DNA of 64,000 nt from Acidobacteriaceae bacterium (GTDB lineage Bacteria; Acidobacteriota; Terriglobia; Terriglobales; Acidobacteriaceae), in the NCBI GenBank assembly GCA_003132445.1, contig PKXU01000136.1:84576-148575 (forward strand). Direction: 5' to 3'. The position numbers and the translations under genes are program-made. Positions 18,812 through 26,675 of this stretch are shown in pieces. Position 1 is the first letter of the stretch. Each line of letters opens with the position of its first letter. A model generated the notes under the pieces. The model saw only the letters and a list, made by a program, of their open reading frames with translations. It was not told where the DNA came from and ran no database searches.

Positions 18812-19189
18812 ATGGAGCCGCCGATGACGGAGCGGACGCCGTTTTCAAGAGTACCCGGGAATCCACCGCGGCCAGCTCCCGCGCAGGAAACGCGCACGGC
18901 CCTTCTGGCTTCTTCCCTTGATTCCGAAGCCCAGAACCATGGTCCAGTCAAGGTGTGGATGCATCGCGCCTCGGTCTTTCTCTTTGTATTGGTAAGTGCC
19001 GTGGCAGGAGTTCTTCTCATCATTCTGCCCTGGACTCCGGAGTGGACGGACAATTATTTATTGCTTTCGTTTCCCGGTTTGCGCTCGATAGTTTCTAACG
19101 GTTTTTTCCGCGGCCTGTGCAGCGGCCTAGGCCTGCTCGATATCTGGATTGGGTTCTGGGAGGCGCTTCACTATCACGAGCAGCAATAA
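18812..19189 (+). CDS. Small membrane protein of unknown function
   Basis: 125 residues (or 121 from ATG 18824). A Pro-rich hydrophilic N-terminus is followed by two membrane helices ('VFLFVLVSAVAGVLLIILPW' and 'SGLGLLDIWIGFWEAL'). The topology suggests both ends in the cytoplasm. I do not recognise a named family. It sits 80 bp after the TPR gene in the same direction and may be co-transcribed. Confidence 0.6.
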   Translation: MEPPMTERTPFSRVPGNPPRPAPAQETRTALLASSLDSEAQNHGPVKVWMHRASVFLFVLVSAVAGVLLIILPWTPEWTDNYLLLSFPGLRSIVSNGFFRGLCSGLGLLDIWIGFWEALHYHEQQ

Positions 19190-19205
19190 TGAAAAGGTTC
19201 AGCGC

Positions 19206-19379
19206 ATGCCAAGCCGGTTAACGGCGAAAGGGCGCCAGCGCAAGCCGAGGGGCAAGTTCCGGAGCGACGCTAACAGACGAGTAAAGCCGGAAAGGGCGCA
19301 CGAGGATTGGAAAGCACCCGTGCAATTACGGATGATCCAGAACGCGACTTCTTCCATGACTAATCACTTCTATGACTGA
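19206..19379 (+). CDS. Doubtful small basic ORF
   Basis: 57 residues starting 'MPSRLTAKGRQRKPRGKF', very rich in Arg and Lys, overlapping the next gene's start by 8 bp. No homology recognised. It could be a small nucleic-acid-binding protein or chance. Listed because it fills a gap between co-directional genes. Confidence 0.2.
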   Translation: MPSRLTAKGRQRKPRGKFRSDANRRVKPERAHEDWKAPVQLRMIQNATSSMTNHFYD

Positions 19380-20250
19380 CCACCTCAAATCCGCGCCCGT
19401 AGCTTACGAAAACCCTTCGTTCCTGAACAGTCCAGACGGACGCATTCTTCGCATCATGGCCGAATATCAAGAACCGCTGGCGCGCTTCCGTCGCGAGCAA
19501 ATTCAAGACACCGTCGTCTTCTTCGGCTCAGCTCGCTTCACAGGACGGACCCACGCCACGAAGAATCTTGACGTCCTTAGGCGGAACGAAACCGCGCGGC
19601 CTGCGGCTGAACTCGAAAAAGACCTGAAACGCGCACAGGCCGGGGTCGACATGGCCCATTATTACGACGACGCGCGCCGCCTCGCTCACATGCTCACCAA
19701 ATGGTCGATTCAGATTCCTGCCCGCCGCCGCCGTTTTGTCGTTACTACGGGCGGAGGTCCCGGCATCATGGAAGCTGCCAACCTTGGCGCCCACGAGGCC
19801 GGAGGAAAAACCATTGGCCTCAACATCCAACTCCCCTTCGAACAGAGCCCCAATCAGTACATCACTCCCGCGCTGAACTTTCAGTTCCACTATTTTTTCA
19901 TGCGCAAATTCTGGTTCGCATATCTTGCCAAAGCCCTGGTCATCTTTCCCGGCGGCTTTGGCACCATGGACGAACTTTTCGAAATCCTAACGCTCGCGCA
20001 AACCGACAAACTGGCCAAGAAAATTCTGGTCGTCATCTATGGCAGCGAGTACTGGCATCGCATTATCAACTTTCAAGCCTTCGTCGACGCCGGCACCATC
20101 TCCCCGGCTGATCTCAATCAATTCAAGATCGTCGATTCCCCTGATGACGCGTTCGAGTTTCTGCGCGACGGCCTCACCAAACACCATCTCGGCGGCGTGC
20201 CCAAGAAAGAAGGCGAAACGCTCCCGGAAATTGCCAAAACCAGACCGTAG
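19372..20250 (+). CDS. LOG-family (TIGR00730-like) Rossmann protein
   Basis: 292 residues. 'VTTGGGPGIMEAANLGA' and 'PGGFGTMDELFE' are the signatures of the LOG/lysine-decarboxylase-like fold, whose characterised members hydrolyse nucleoside 5'-monophosphates such as cytokinin ribotides or AMP. The N-terminal 'DTVVFFGSARF' begins the Rossmann sheet. The protein is longer than minimal LOG proteins (~190 aa), as in the large bacterial subclass. Physiological substrate not determinable here. Confidence 0.88.
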   Translation: MTDHLKSAPVAYENPSFLNSPDGRILRIMAEYQEPLARFRREQIQDTVVFFGSARFTGRTHATKNLDVLRRNETARPAAELEKDLKRAQAGVDMAHYYDDARRLAHMLTKWSIQIPARRRRFVVTTGGGPGIMEAANLGAHEAGGKTIGLNIQLPFEQSPNQYITPALNFQFHYFFMRKFWFAYLAKALVIFPGGFGTMDELFEILTLAQTDKLAKKILVVIYGSEYWHRIINFQAFVDAGTISPADLNQFKIVDSPDDAFEFLRDGLTKHHLGGVPKKEGETLPEIAKTRP

Positions 20251-20378
20251 GACAAAGATAACTTTACAGACGCGAATCGGCGAATGCACGAGTGCGAGAG
20301 TGAAATCAATCGGCCTCAGAGAAGCGAATGAAATACCCAGAACTCTCCGGGCAAGTTTAGTGCATTAAACTTCATGGA

Positions 20379-21056
20379 ATGCACGGCAACTTCCTTCTCT
20401 ACTACATCACCGACCGCACGGCCTTCCCGGGCGACGAAACCTCGCGCCGAAGCCGCCTGTTGGCAAAAATTGCGGAAGCCGCCCACGCTGGCGTCGACTA
20501 CATTCAACTCCGCGAAAAAGATCTTTCGACCCGTGACTTGGAATCGTTAGCTCATGAAGCGGTGAGAGTAATCCGCGAGAGTTGTCCACTGAAAGCTGAG
20601 GGTCGAGAACGAAAGTCTGCGCTGCTGATCAACTCCCGAACCGATGTCGCTCTCACCGCTCGCGCCGACGGCGTGCATCTCCGCTCCGAGGACGTCTCTC
20701 CGGAAGATGTACGGACAGTATGGCAATGTGTCGCGGGCCCTCGCGATCCTGAAAACTCACGCCAAAAACCGCTGATCGCAGTTTCCTGTCACTCAGCGAC
20801 AAAAGTAACCCAAGCCGCCGCCAGCGCAGCGACCTTTGCCGTTTTCGCCCCCATCTTCGAAAAAAAGGACGCGTCACCTGCAGGCTTGAAACTTCTTCGG
20901 GAGGCATGTGTCGCAAATATTCCAGTCCTCGCCTTGGGCGGAATTACTTTAGCCAACGCCCAGTCCTGCCTGGCAGCCGGAGCAGCCGGCATCGCCGCCA
21001 TCCGCCTTTTCCAGGAAAAGGACATTGCCGAAGTTGTGGAACAATTGCGCGGCTAG
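20379..21056 (+). CDS. thiE: Thiamine phosphate synthase
   Basis: 225 residues, TIM-barrel. 'LLYYITDR', 'GVDYIQLREKDL', 'LLINSRTDVALTARADGVHL' and 'PVLALGGITLANA' are ThiE hallmarks. It couples hydroxymethylpyrimidine diphosphate with thiazole phosphate to give thiamine phosphate. No other thi genes or THI-box riboswitch are visible nearby. Its stop codon lies inside the left copy of the 33-bp direct repeat bounding the insert that follows. Confidence 0.93.
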   Translation: MHGNFLLYYITDRTAFPGDETSRRSRLLAKIAEAAHAGVDYIQLREKDLSTRDLESLAHEAVRVIRESCPLKAEGRERKSALLINSRTDVALTARADGVHLRSEDVSPEDVRTVWQCVAGPRDPENSRQKPLIAVSCHSATKVTQAAASAATFAVFAPIFEKKDASPAGLKLLREACVANIPVLALGGITLANAQSCLAAGAAGIAAIRLFQEKDIAEVVEQLRG

Positions 21057-21083
21057 CCCATCCACTTCGCCCCGGTCTTCAGA
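21051..21083. repeat. Left copy of the 33-bp direct repeat
   Basis: Begins at the last codon of thiE and matches 22628-22660 at 32 of 33 positions (A at 21060 against G at 22637). The bases after the thiE stop copy the end of the YdeI-like gene in antisense. Confidence 0.85.
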
Positions 21084-21300
21084 CCGCAGGAGCAGCAGTG
21101 TTTTACGTGTTTTCAGCGAGTTATAGTTTCCAGAAAAGCGTATAGTTTGCGGCTAAGTGGCAGTCAGGTGCCAGTAAGTTTTTCAACATGAACACGAATC
21201 GAGTTTGTTGTCAATCCACAAACTCTCTAGTCAACTAGGGGTCAGCCCGGATAGAAGTGCTGATTGATCCAACTCATAATCGGTTTGAACCCGGAGAAGA

Positions 21301-21912
21301 GTGATGACCTGTATTGCCGCTTTGGCTCTTCAACTTCTCAGCAAGACCACTGATGCACACGCAGCGATTTTTTCGCGCGAGTGGTGGATCACCGTTTTTT
21401 TGGTGGGCCTTGCCATACATCTCCTTGCGTCATATTTGAAGCCGCATCTGGATCAAATCGGAGGTTGGTTTTCACGAGCTTGGACCAACAGGAATGAGGC
21501 GCGTGCCAAAGCACGGCAGGAACGAGTTGACACCCTCAAGCGAAGTCGGAGGGCAAAAGCGAATGCGACAACGGAAGAGCTCCGCGCACGTCTTTCAGGG
21601 CTTCAATGGATGGCTTTCTCCACTGTATTCCTTGTCGTATTCGTAACTTCTCCATCCCCCCATCACCGGTGGGACAATATCGCTATCCTGATTATCACGA
21701 TATTCGTTCTAGTCTCAGGAGCTAATGCGTTTTCTAAAGGAAACGACATCCACATTGACATGCTTGAGGCAGAGGAACAACAGCGTGAGGCACAGAAAAA
21801 TCGTATCGAAGCGGAGATGGAAGAAACTTTGTCGCAACTAGGACTACCGGATGACAACGGTGACCCAAAAGGCCCTTCAGACAGCACTTCCTTGCGCGGC
21901 AGGGTTGGTTAG
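21301..21912 (+). CDS. Membrane protein of unknown function inside the insert
   Basis: 203 residues, not recognised. Helices at about 27-47 ('WWITVFLVGLAIHLLASYL') and two more around 103-145 ('MAFSTVFLVVFV', 'NIAILIITIFVLVSGA'). Between them is a highly basic stretch rich in Arg/Lys/Ala, and the C-terminal 55 residues are a Glu-rich likely coiled coil. GGAGAAG precedes ATG 21301. It is followed after 12 bp by the next ORF, so the two probably work together. The 244 bp between thiE and this start hold no other gene. Confidence 0.6.
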   Translation: MMTCIAALALQLLSKTTDAHAAIFSREWWITVFLVGLAIHLLASYLKPHLDQIGGWFSRAWTNRNEARAKARQERVDTLKRSRRAKANATTEELRARLSGLQWMAFSTVFLVVFVTSPSPHHRWDNIAILIITIFVLVSGANAFSKGNDIHIDMLEAEEQQREAQKNRIEAEMEETLSQLGLPDDNGDPKGPSDSTSLRGRVG

Positions 21913-21924
21913 AGTTTTCAAGCT

Positions 21925-22469
21925 ATGACAATCGAAGCGTGGAACATACTGCTCAGTTCAGTGATCTTGGTTTTGACGACGGCTGGAGGTCTGTGGCTCA
22001 AGTACGTTGTTGACCAACAATCGAAGTCAAAAGACACGGCTATTCAAGCACTCGAAGGAGTTGTCAAATTCAAAGATGCTCACATCGCCTTGAGGGTAAC
22101 ACTGCCCCTGCAATAGCAAAAGCCTACACTGACATGAGGGGGCACGCCAATCTGATGACCGAGGAATACCAAAAACTGTCGGCGCAGTTTGAGGAAGTTA
22201 CGCAAGAACAACACGCGGCTCGACACACGCTTCTAGTAAAGATTCTCGCGGGTGAAATTGTAGGCTGGAGAACAGCAGCCGAAATCATACAAGAGAGCGT
22301 TGGGAAGTTGGTTGATGATGAGACTATCGACCCTAAGTTTGCGGCTGAACTTCAGAATAAGTTCATCGACGGTCTTAAGACCACCGCCGAGCAAATGCGT
22401 CGGGCGATAAACACTGAGCTTGGCATCATCGTGGAAGGACGACTTGATGGAGAGACTCCAGAAACTTGA
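21925..22469 (+). pseudogene. Frameshifted membrane/coiled-coil gene inside the insert
   Basis: The track shows two pieces, 21925-22116 and 22134-22469. The first has an N-terminal helix ('ILLSSVILVLTTAGGLWL') and breaks into 'LRVTLPLQ'. The second frame is open from before its Met and reads 'EGNTAPAIAKAYTDMRGHANLM', which continues the first piece naturally. So one base seems missing near 22088-22092, and the intact protein would be about 181 residues: one N-terminal membrane anchor and a long soluble helical tail. It is either a real frameshift or a sequence error. Family unknown. Confidence 0.6.
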
Positions 22470-22627
22470 GTGAGGCAGGCCGTGCGGTCATCACCTGAAG
22501 GCAACCGAACCAAACACGGCCCTTACCCATCACAGGCAGAGCGTTACAACGTTTTTCGAGTGCCGATGGTGATGTGTCACTACTTCGACTACGTCTCCCG
22601 GTGGGCTTTAGCCCCTGAGGTCAGAAT

Positions 22628-22660
22628 GGCTAGCCCGTCCACTTCGCCCCGGTCTTCAGA
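22628..22660. repeat. Right copy of the 33-bp direct repeat
   Basis: Contains the stop codon and last ~9 codons of the minus-strand YdeI-like gene. Its partner is at 21051-21083. Confidence 0.85.
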
Positions 22661-23103
22661 ACCTGCATCACCTTCGCCAGCCGCCGCTTCTTCGTTTCGT
22701 CCTGCTTCGCCCCCGCAATCCAAACAGCAATTTCTTTTTTGTGAGTGAAGGGCAACTTGTCCCATCGTTCCCGCGCTGCCTTGCTCTTCGCCAACTCTTT
22801 TTTCAGTTCCGCCGGAGCCTCCACGGTGCGCGGCTCGATATCTCGTTCCATCACTACTTCGACCACATCACCCGTCCTGGCCTTCGCCCCTTCCCGCATC
22901 GTCTTGTTCACGGCCATTCCGTGGCACCCTCCCATCGGCATTAACGACGATCTGAACGGAAAGCCGTTGATCATCCCCCCTACTGGCACGCGCGCCCGCG
23001 TGCCAAACGTTTTTGGCACATCAAATGGGGCGTTGAGCCAAGCCGCCGAATTTCCTGCTTCGCCCTCCAATTTCACCTTGAATCGTAGCTTCTTCTCTGT
23101 CAT
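22630..23103 (-). CDS. YdeI/OmdA-family protein with DUF1905 domain
   Basis: 157 residues from ATG 23103 ('MTEKKLRFKVKLEGE'); the track start is six codons upstream. Residues ~1-90 look like DUF1905 ('GTRARVPVGGMINGFPFRSSL', 'GDVVEVVMERD'), followed by the YdeI/OmpD-associated helical tail ('WDKLPFTHKKEIAVWIAGAK', 'KRRLAKVMQVL'). Function is poorly defined; relatives are linked to peptide and stress resistance. Its 3' end is the right direct repeat of the insert and is also partly copied after thiE. Confidence 0.82.
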   Translation of the reverse strand: MTEKKLRFKVKLEGEAGNSAAWLNAPFDVPKTFGTRARVPVGGMINGFPFRSSLMPMGGCHGMAVNKTMREGAKARTGDVVEVVMERDIEPRTVEAPAELKKELAKSKAARERWDKLPFTHKKEIAVWIAGAKQDETKKRRLAKVMQVLKTGAKWTG

Positions 23104-23169
23104 TGCACCTCCTCCCGCCATCGGCCGCTGGTAAACTTTATATCTGTTGAAGAAAACCCGGCAACTTCA

Positions 23170-23955
23170 ATGACGCTCACTCGCGCCATTTCAAACACCT
23201 CGGCTCTCGCGCTCGAACCATTGTTAGTCGAAATTCCCGCTGCGTGGTTTCTGATGGGCTCGACCGCGGGCCAGGATTGCGAACGTCCGGTCCATCGCGT
23301 TTGGGTCGACGCTTTCTTGCTAGCCGCCACGCAAGTTACCAACGCCGAGTACACGCGTTTTCTCAGCGCAACCAACATAGCGCCGCCACCGTTCTGGCAA
23401 GATCCAAACTTCAATCATCCCCAGCAACCCGTTACGGCAGTCTCCTGGTTCGAAGCCACGCGATACTGCGAATGGCTCCGCAACGAAACCGCTCGCGCCT
23501 ACCGCCTGCCGACAGAAGGCGAATGGGAACTTGCCGCTCGCGGCGGTCTCGAACAGAAGAACTTTCCCTGGGGTGACGCTCCTCCGCAATCGCTGTCCGA
23601 TTACGCCACGCGCTGGCAAACCGGCCCCGAGCCCGTCGCGCGCTACGCTCCCAATGCTTTCGGCTTGTTCGACATTTGCGACAATGTCCACGAATGGTGC
23701 AGCGACTGGTACGACCCGAACTACTATGCCATTTCCCCTGAGCGAAACCCGCGCGGCCCTGACGAGACCAAACGCAAATCTTCCCGCGGAGGATCCTGGC
23801 GGCACCACATCAAAGTTGCCCGCTGCTCCGCCCGTTCCAGCATCCCTCCTGAGTTCCAATACGCCGACTACGGCTTTCGGATCGCCTGTGATGTGCGGTA
23901 CCTGGGTGAGCGCCGGCCTAATTCGTCGACTGTCGCGAGGTATTTTTCAGTTTAA
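23170..23955 (+). CDS. SUMF1/formylglycine-generating-enzyme-like domain protein
   Basis: 261 residues covering one FGE-sulfatase domain: 'FLMGSTAGQDCERPVHRVWV', 'VTNAEYTRFL', 'PVTAVSWFEATRYCEWL', 'RLPTEGEWELAARGG', 'GLFDICDNVHEWCSDWY', 'GGSWRHH', 'GFRIAC'. True FGE uses two Cys five residues apart; here 'HIKVARCSARS' keeps the second but has Ile at the first. So copper-dependent sulfatase activation is doubtful, and it may be a non-FGE member. No sulfatase is nearby. No signal peptide. Confidence 0.85.
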   Translation: MTLTRAISNTSALALEPLLVEIPAAWFLMGSTAGQDCERPVHRVWVDAFLLAATQVTNAEYTRFLSATNIAPPPFWQDPNFNHPQQPVTAVSWFEATRYCEWLRNETARAYRLPTEGEWELAARGGLEQKNFPWGDAPPQSLSDYATRWQTGPEPVARYAPNAFGLFDICDNVHEWCSDWYDPNYYAISPERNPRGPDETKRKSSRGGSWRHHIKVARCSARSSIPPEFQYADYGFRIACDVRYLGERRPNSSTVARYFSV

Positions 23956-24029
23956 TTTCTGCCGAACTAGACTTCCCGCAAGAAACTGAAGTGGTATCTT
24001 TGTTCCGCAGAAAACCCAGAGGAATCAAG

Positions 24030-24995
24030 ATGAACGGAGATGCACGCTACGGTACATTGTTCAAATGCCTACTCGCTCTGGCGACGTGCGTACATCCCGG
24101 GCTTGCCCGTGCCCAAGCCGTTGAACACGCACCTGAGAAAATCATCATCGATACCGACATCGGCGACGACATTGACGACGCGTTTGCGCTCGCTCTAGCT
24201 GTGAAAAGTCCAGAGCTGCAGATTCTGGGTGTAATGACTACATTCGGCGATACGGAGGCTCGTGCCAAGCTGACGGATCGCTTCTTAGCGGAAATTGGAC
24301 GTCCGAAGATTCCCGTGCTTGCGGGAAAAGCAACGGCGACGAAGAATCAAATGTCGCAGCGAAAGTATGGTGAGGTCACGCATTTTGCCAAGACCTCACA
24401 CGCAGACGCCGTGGAGTTCCTGCTCCAACAGATTCAAAAATATCCGGAGGAGATCACGCTGATCGCGATTGGCCCGCTGATGAATGTGGGAGCAGCCATA
24501 GACAAAGATGCGGCCACATTTCTAAAACTGAAGCGGGTGGTTCTGATGGGAGGATCGATCCGCCGCGGGTATGGTGATTTGGGATACACGGCTCCAGTTC
24601 CGCCCATGCCTGAGTGGAACATTTTGAATGACGTCTCTTCCGCGCGAAAATTGTTTGCCTCGGGCGTGCCGCTCTTCGTAATGCCGCTCGACTCCACGCA
24701 GTTGAAGATGGATGAGGTGAAGCGTGCATTTTTATTTAGCCAGGGAGCCGCGGTTACTGATCAACTGGCTGTGCTATATCACTTGTGGGGGCAAGAGACG
24801 CCAACGTTGTTTGATCCCATGACCATCGTCTTTGCATTGCGTCCCGATTTGTGTCCGGTGCAGAAGATGCACATTGCTATCGATGAAAAGGGCTTCACGC
24901 GCGAAGAACCCGGCCCGCCGAATGCGCAAGTCTGTCTCGATTCGAACGCCGAAGACTTTTTTAGGTTTTATTTGAAGCGCGTAGCGACACCGTAG
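24030..24995 (+). CDS. Secreted inosine-uridine-preferring nucleoside hydrolase-like protein
   Basis: 321 residues from ATG 24030, preceded by AGAGGA; the track start 23991 adds 13 residues. An N-terminal signal peptide ('LFKCLLALATCVHPGLARA') is followed by the Ca2+-binding nucleoside hydrolase motif 'IIDTDIGDDIDDAFAL'. 'LIAIGPLMNVGAAI', 'VVLMGGSI' and 'EWNILNDV' fit the fold. It would cleave the N-glycosidic bond of nucleosides outside the cytoplasm, freeing ribose and base. It starts a run of three exported hydrolases. Confidence 0.88.
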   Translation: MNGDARYGTLFKCLLALATCVHPGLARAQAVEHAPEKIIIDTDIGDDIDDAFALALAVKSPELQILGVMTTFGDTEARAKLTDRFLAEIGRPKIPVLAGKATATKNQMSQRKYGEVTHFAKTSHADAVEFLLQQIQKYPEEITLIAIGPLMNVGAAIDKDAATFLKLKRVVLMGGSIRRGYGDLGYTAPVPPMPEWNILNDVSSARKLFASGVPLFVMPLDSTQLKMDEVKRAFLFSQGAAVTDQLAVLYHLWGQETPTLFDPMTIVFALRPDLCPVQKMHIAIDEKGFTREEPGPPNAQVCLDSNAEDFFRFYLKRVATP

Positions 24996-25027
24996 CAATA
25001 AAAATCATTGGCTTTCACAAGGGGCTT

Positions 25028-26629
25028 ATGCGTTCCGATGAAATCGCAAGACGCCGATTTCTTAAGGCGGCAGGCGCTGGAATCGTCGGTGGAACTCTGA
25101 TCGCGCCGCCTGAAAGCACCATCGCCCAGGATGCAGAACGCAAGGCCGTCCATGACGTGAGAGCCTTCGGAGCCAAAGGCGACGGGAAGACGCTCGACAC
25201 TCCCTCGATTAACCGCGCCATCGAGGCAACTGCCGCAGCGGGCGGCGGAACGGTTTGTTTCCCGGCGGGAAATTATCTCGCTTATTCCGTCCGTCTCAAG
25301 AGCCGCGTGGGTCTTTATCTCGCGCACGGCGCAACTCTTTTGGCGGCAGAGACGCCCGCGGATGGCGCGAACGGCGGCTATGACGCAGCGGAGTCAAATC
25401 AACCGTGGGAAAACTATCAGGATTTTGGCCACAATCACTGGCACAACAGTTTGATTTGGGGCGAACGACTGGAAGACATTTCAATTTGCGGTCCGGGTCT
25501 CATCTGGGGAAAAGGCCTGAGCCGCGGCTGGGCAACTGGACCCAAGGCAGAGCAGCCCGGGGCCGGCAATAAGGCCATCGCCCTTAAGAACTGCCGCAAC
25601 GTGTTGCTGCGGGATTTTTCCATTCTGCACGGTGGCCATTTCGGCATTCTCGCGACGGGCGTCGACAATCTGACCATCGACAATTTGAAGATCGATACCA
25701 ACCGCGACGGCATGGACATTGACTGTTGCCGCAACGTCCGCATCTCAAATTGCAGCGTCAACTCGCCCTGGGACGACGGCATTTGTTTAAAGAGTTCTTT
25801 CGCGCTGGGATATGCTCGGGCAACAGAGATGGTCACGATCAGTAATTGCCTCGTCAGCGGAAGCTACCAGGAGGGCGCACTACTTGACGCCACCTGGAAG
25901 CGGTTCGGCCCCAATGAGAAAGTACCTCGAACCGGCCGGATCAAGTTCGGAACGGAATCAAACGGTGGCTTCAAGAACATCACCATCTCAAATTGCGTTT
26001 TTGACGGTTGCAATGGGCTGGCCATCGAAACTGTGGATGGCGCGGTAATTGAAGATGTGAGCATCACCAACATTACGATGCGCGATCTGGTGGGCGCACC
26101 CATTTTTCTGCGGCTAGGCGCGCGCATGCGGGGGCCGGCAAATGCTGCCGTAGGCGCGTTGCGGCGGGTAATACTGAACAACATTACTTGCCAAAGCGCT
26201 GCCTCACCGCTTATCTGCTCGATTCTGGCGGGAATTCCAGAGCATCCCATTGAAGACCTCAAGCTCAGCAACGTCATCATCTTTCATCAAGGCGGAGGAA
26301 CCAAAGACGACGCGATGCGCGTGCTTGCCGAGAAAGAAAAAGATTATCCCGAGCCCAGCATGTTTGGAACAACTCCTGCGCACGGCTTTTTTATTCGCCA
26401 CGTTCAGGGGCTGGAGATGGAAGGAATCAAGATCGAACACTCCAACGAAGATGCGCGTCCGGCCTTCGTTCTTACGGATGTACAGGGCGTCGATTTTGAG
26501 CGTGTAAAAGCTCCCTCAGGCTTGGGCGTGCCAACGTTTACGCTGAATGATGTTCGGGATTTCAGTATCTCTCGAAGTAAGCCAGTGCCCGATACCGCTC
26601 TGGAAACGGCGGACCATAAGGAACTTTAA
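25028..26629 (+). CDS. Tat-exported glycoside hydrolase family 28-like (pectin-degrading type)
   Basis: 533 residues. A Tat signal ('ARRRFLKAAGAGIVGG') leads into 'VRAFGAKGDGKTLDTPSINRAI', the usual opening of polygalacturonase-like right-handed beta-helices. 'TNRDGMDID' and 'WDDGICLKS' fit the catalytic Asp positions of GH28, and 'GGHFGI' the conserved His region. Many beta-helix rungs follow ('ISNCVFDG', 'ITNITM'). Substrate could be pectin, rhamnogalacturonan or another uronide. It starts 32 bp after the nucleoside hydrolase, in the same direction. Confidence 0.82.
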   Translation: MRSDEIARRRFLKAAGAGIVGGTLIAPPESTIAQDAERKAVHDVRAFGAKGDGKTLDTPSINRAIEATAAAGGGTVCFPAGNYLAYSVRLKSRVGLYLAHGATLLAAETPADGANGGYDAAESNQPWENYQDFGHNHWHNSLIWGERLEDISICGPGLIWGKGLSRGWATGPKAEQPGAGNKAIALKNCRNVLLRDFSILHGGHFGILATGVDNLTIDNLKIDTNRDGMDIDCCRNVRISNCSVNSPWDDGICLKSSFALGYARATEMVTISNCLVSGSYQEGALLDATWKRFGPNEKVPRTGRIKFGTESNGGFKNITISNCVFDGCNGLAIETVDGAVIEDVSITNITMRDLVGAPIFLRLGARMRGPANAAVGALRRVILNNITCQSAASPLICSILAGIPEHPIEDLKLSNVIIFHQGGGTKDDAMRVLAEKEKDYPEPSMFGTTPAHGFFIRHVQGLEMEGIKIEHSNEDARPAFVLTDVQGVDFERVKAPSGLGVPTFTLNDVRDFSISRSKPVPDTALETADHKEL

Positions 26630-26675
26630 CCATCCAATCCCATCGCCAGTTCTTTGGATGAAGTACACTTTTCGG

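Larger units (their letters stand above)
21051..22660. mobile_element. Putative ~1.6 kb insertion bounded by 33-bp direct repeats
   Basis: A 33-bp sequence beginning GGCTAGCCC occurs at 21051-21083 and again at 22628-22660, with one mismatch. The left copy ends thiE; the right copy is the 3' end of the convergent YdeI-like gene. Removing one copy and the DNA between them restores two genes converging with their stops overlapping in CTAG. The inside has visibly lower GC (43% in the one 60-base line I counted, 21721-21780), and two unknown genes. No transposase or integrase is present, so it would have been moved in trans. Confidence 0.6.

Noticed and set aside
21255-21300. tRNA-like sequence with CTCATAAT and GGTTTGAACCC before the insert's first gene
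   Set aside because: No cloverleaf can be drawn: acceptor and D stems are missing and the anticodon stem pairs poorly.
22470-22748. 92-codon ORF crossing the right direct repeat
   Set aside because: Reads through the repeat into the antisense of the YdeI-like gene; Ser/Pro-rich nonsense.
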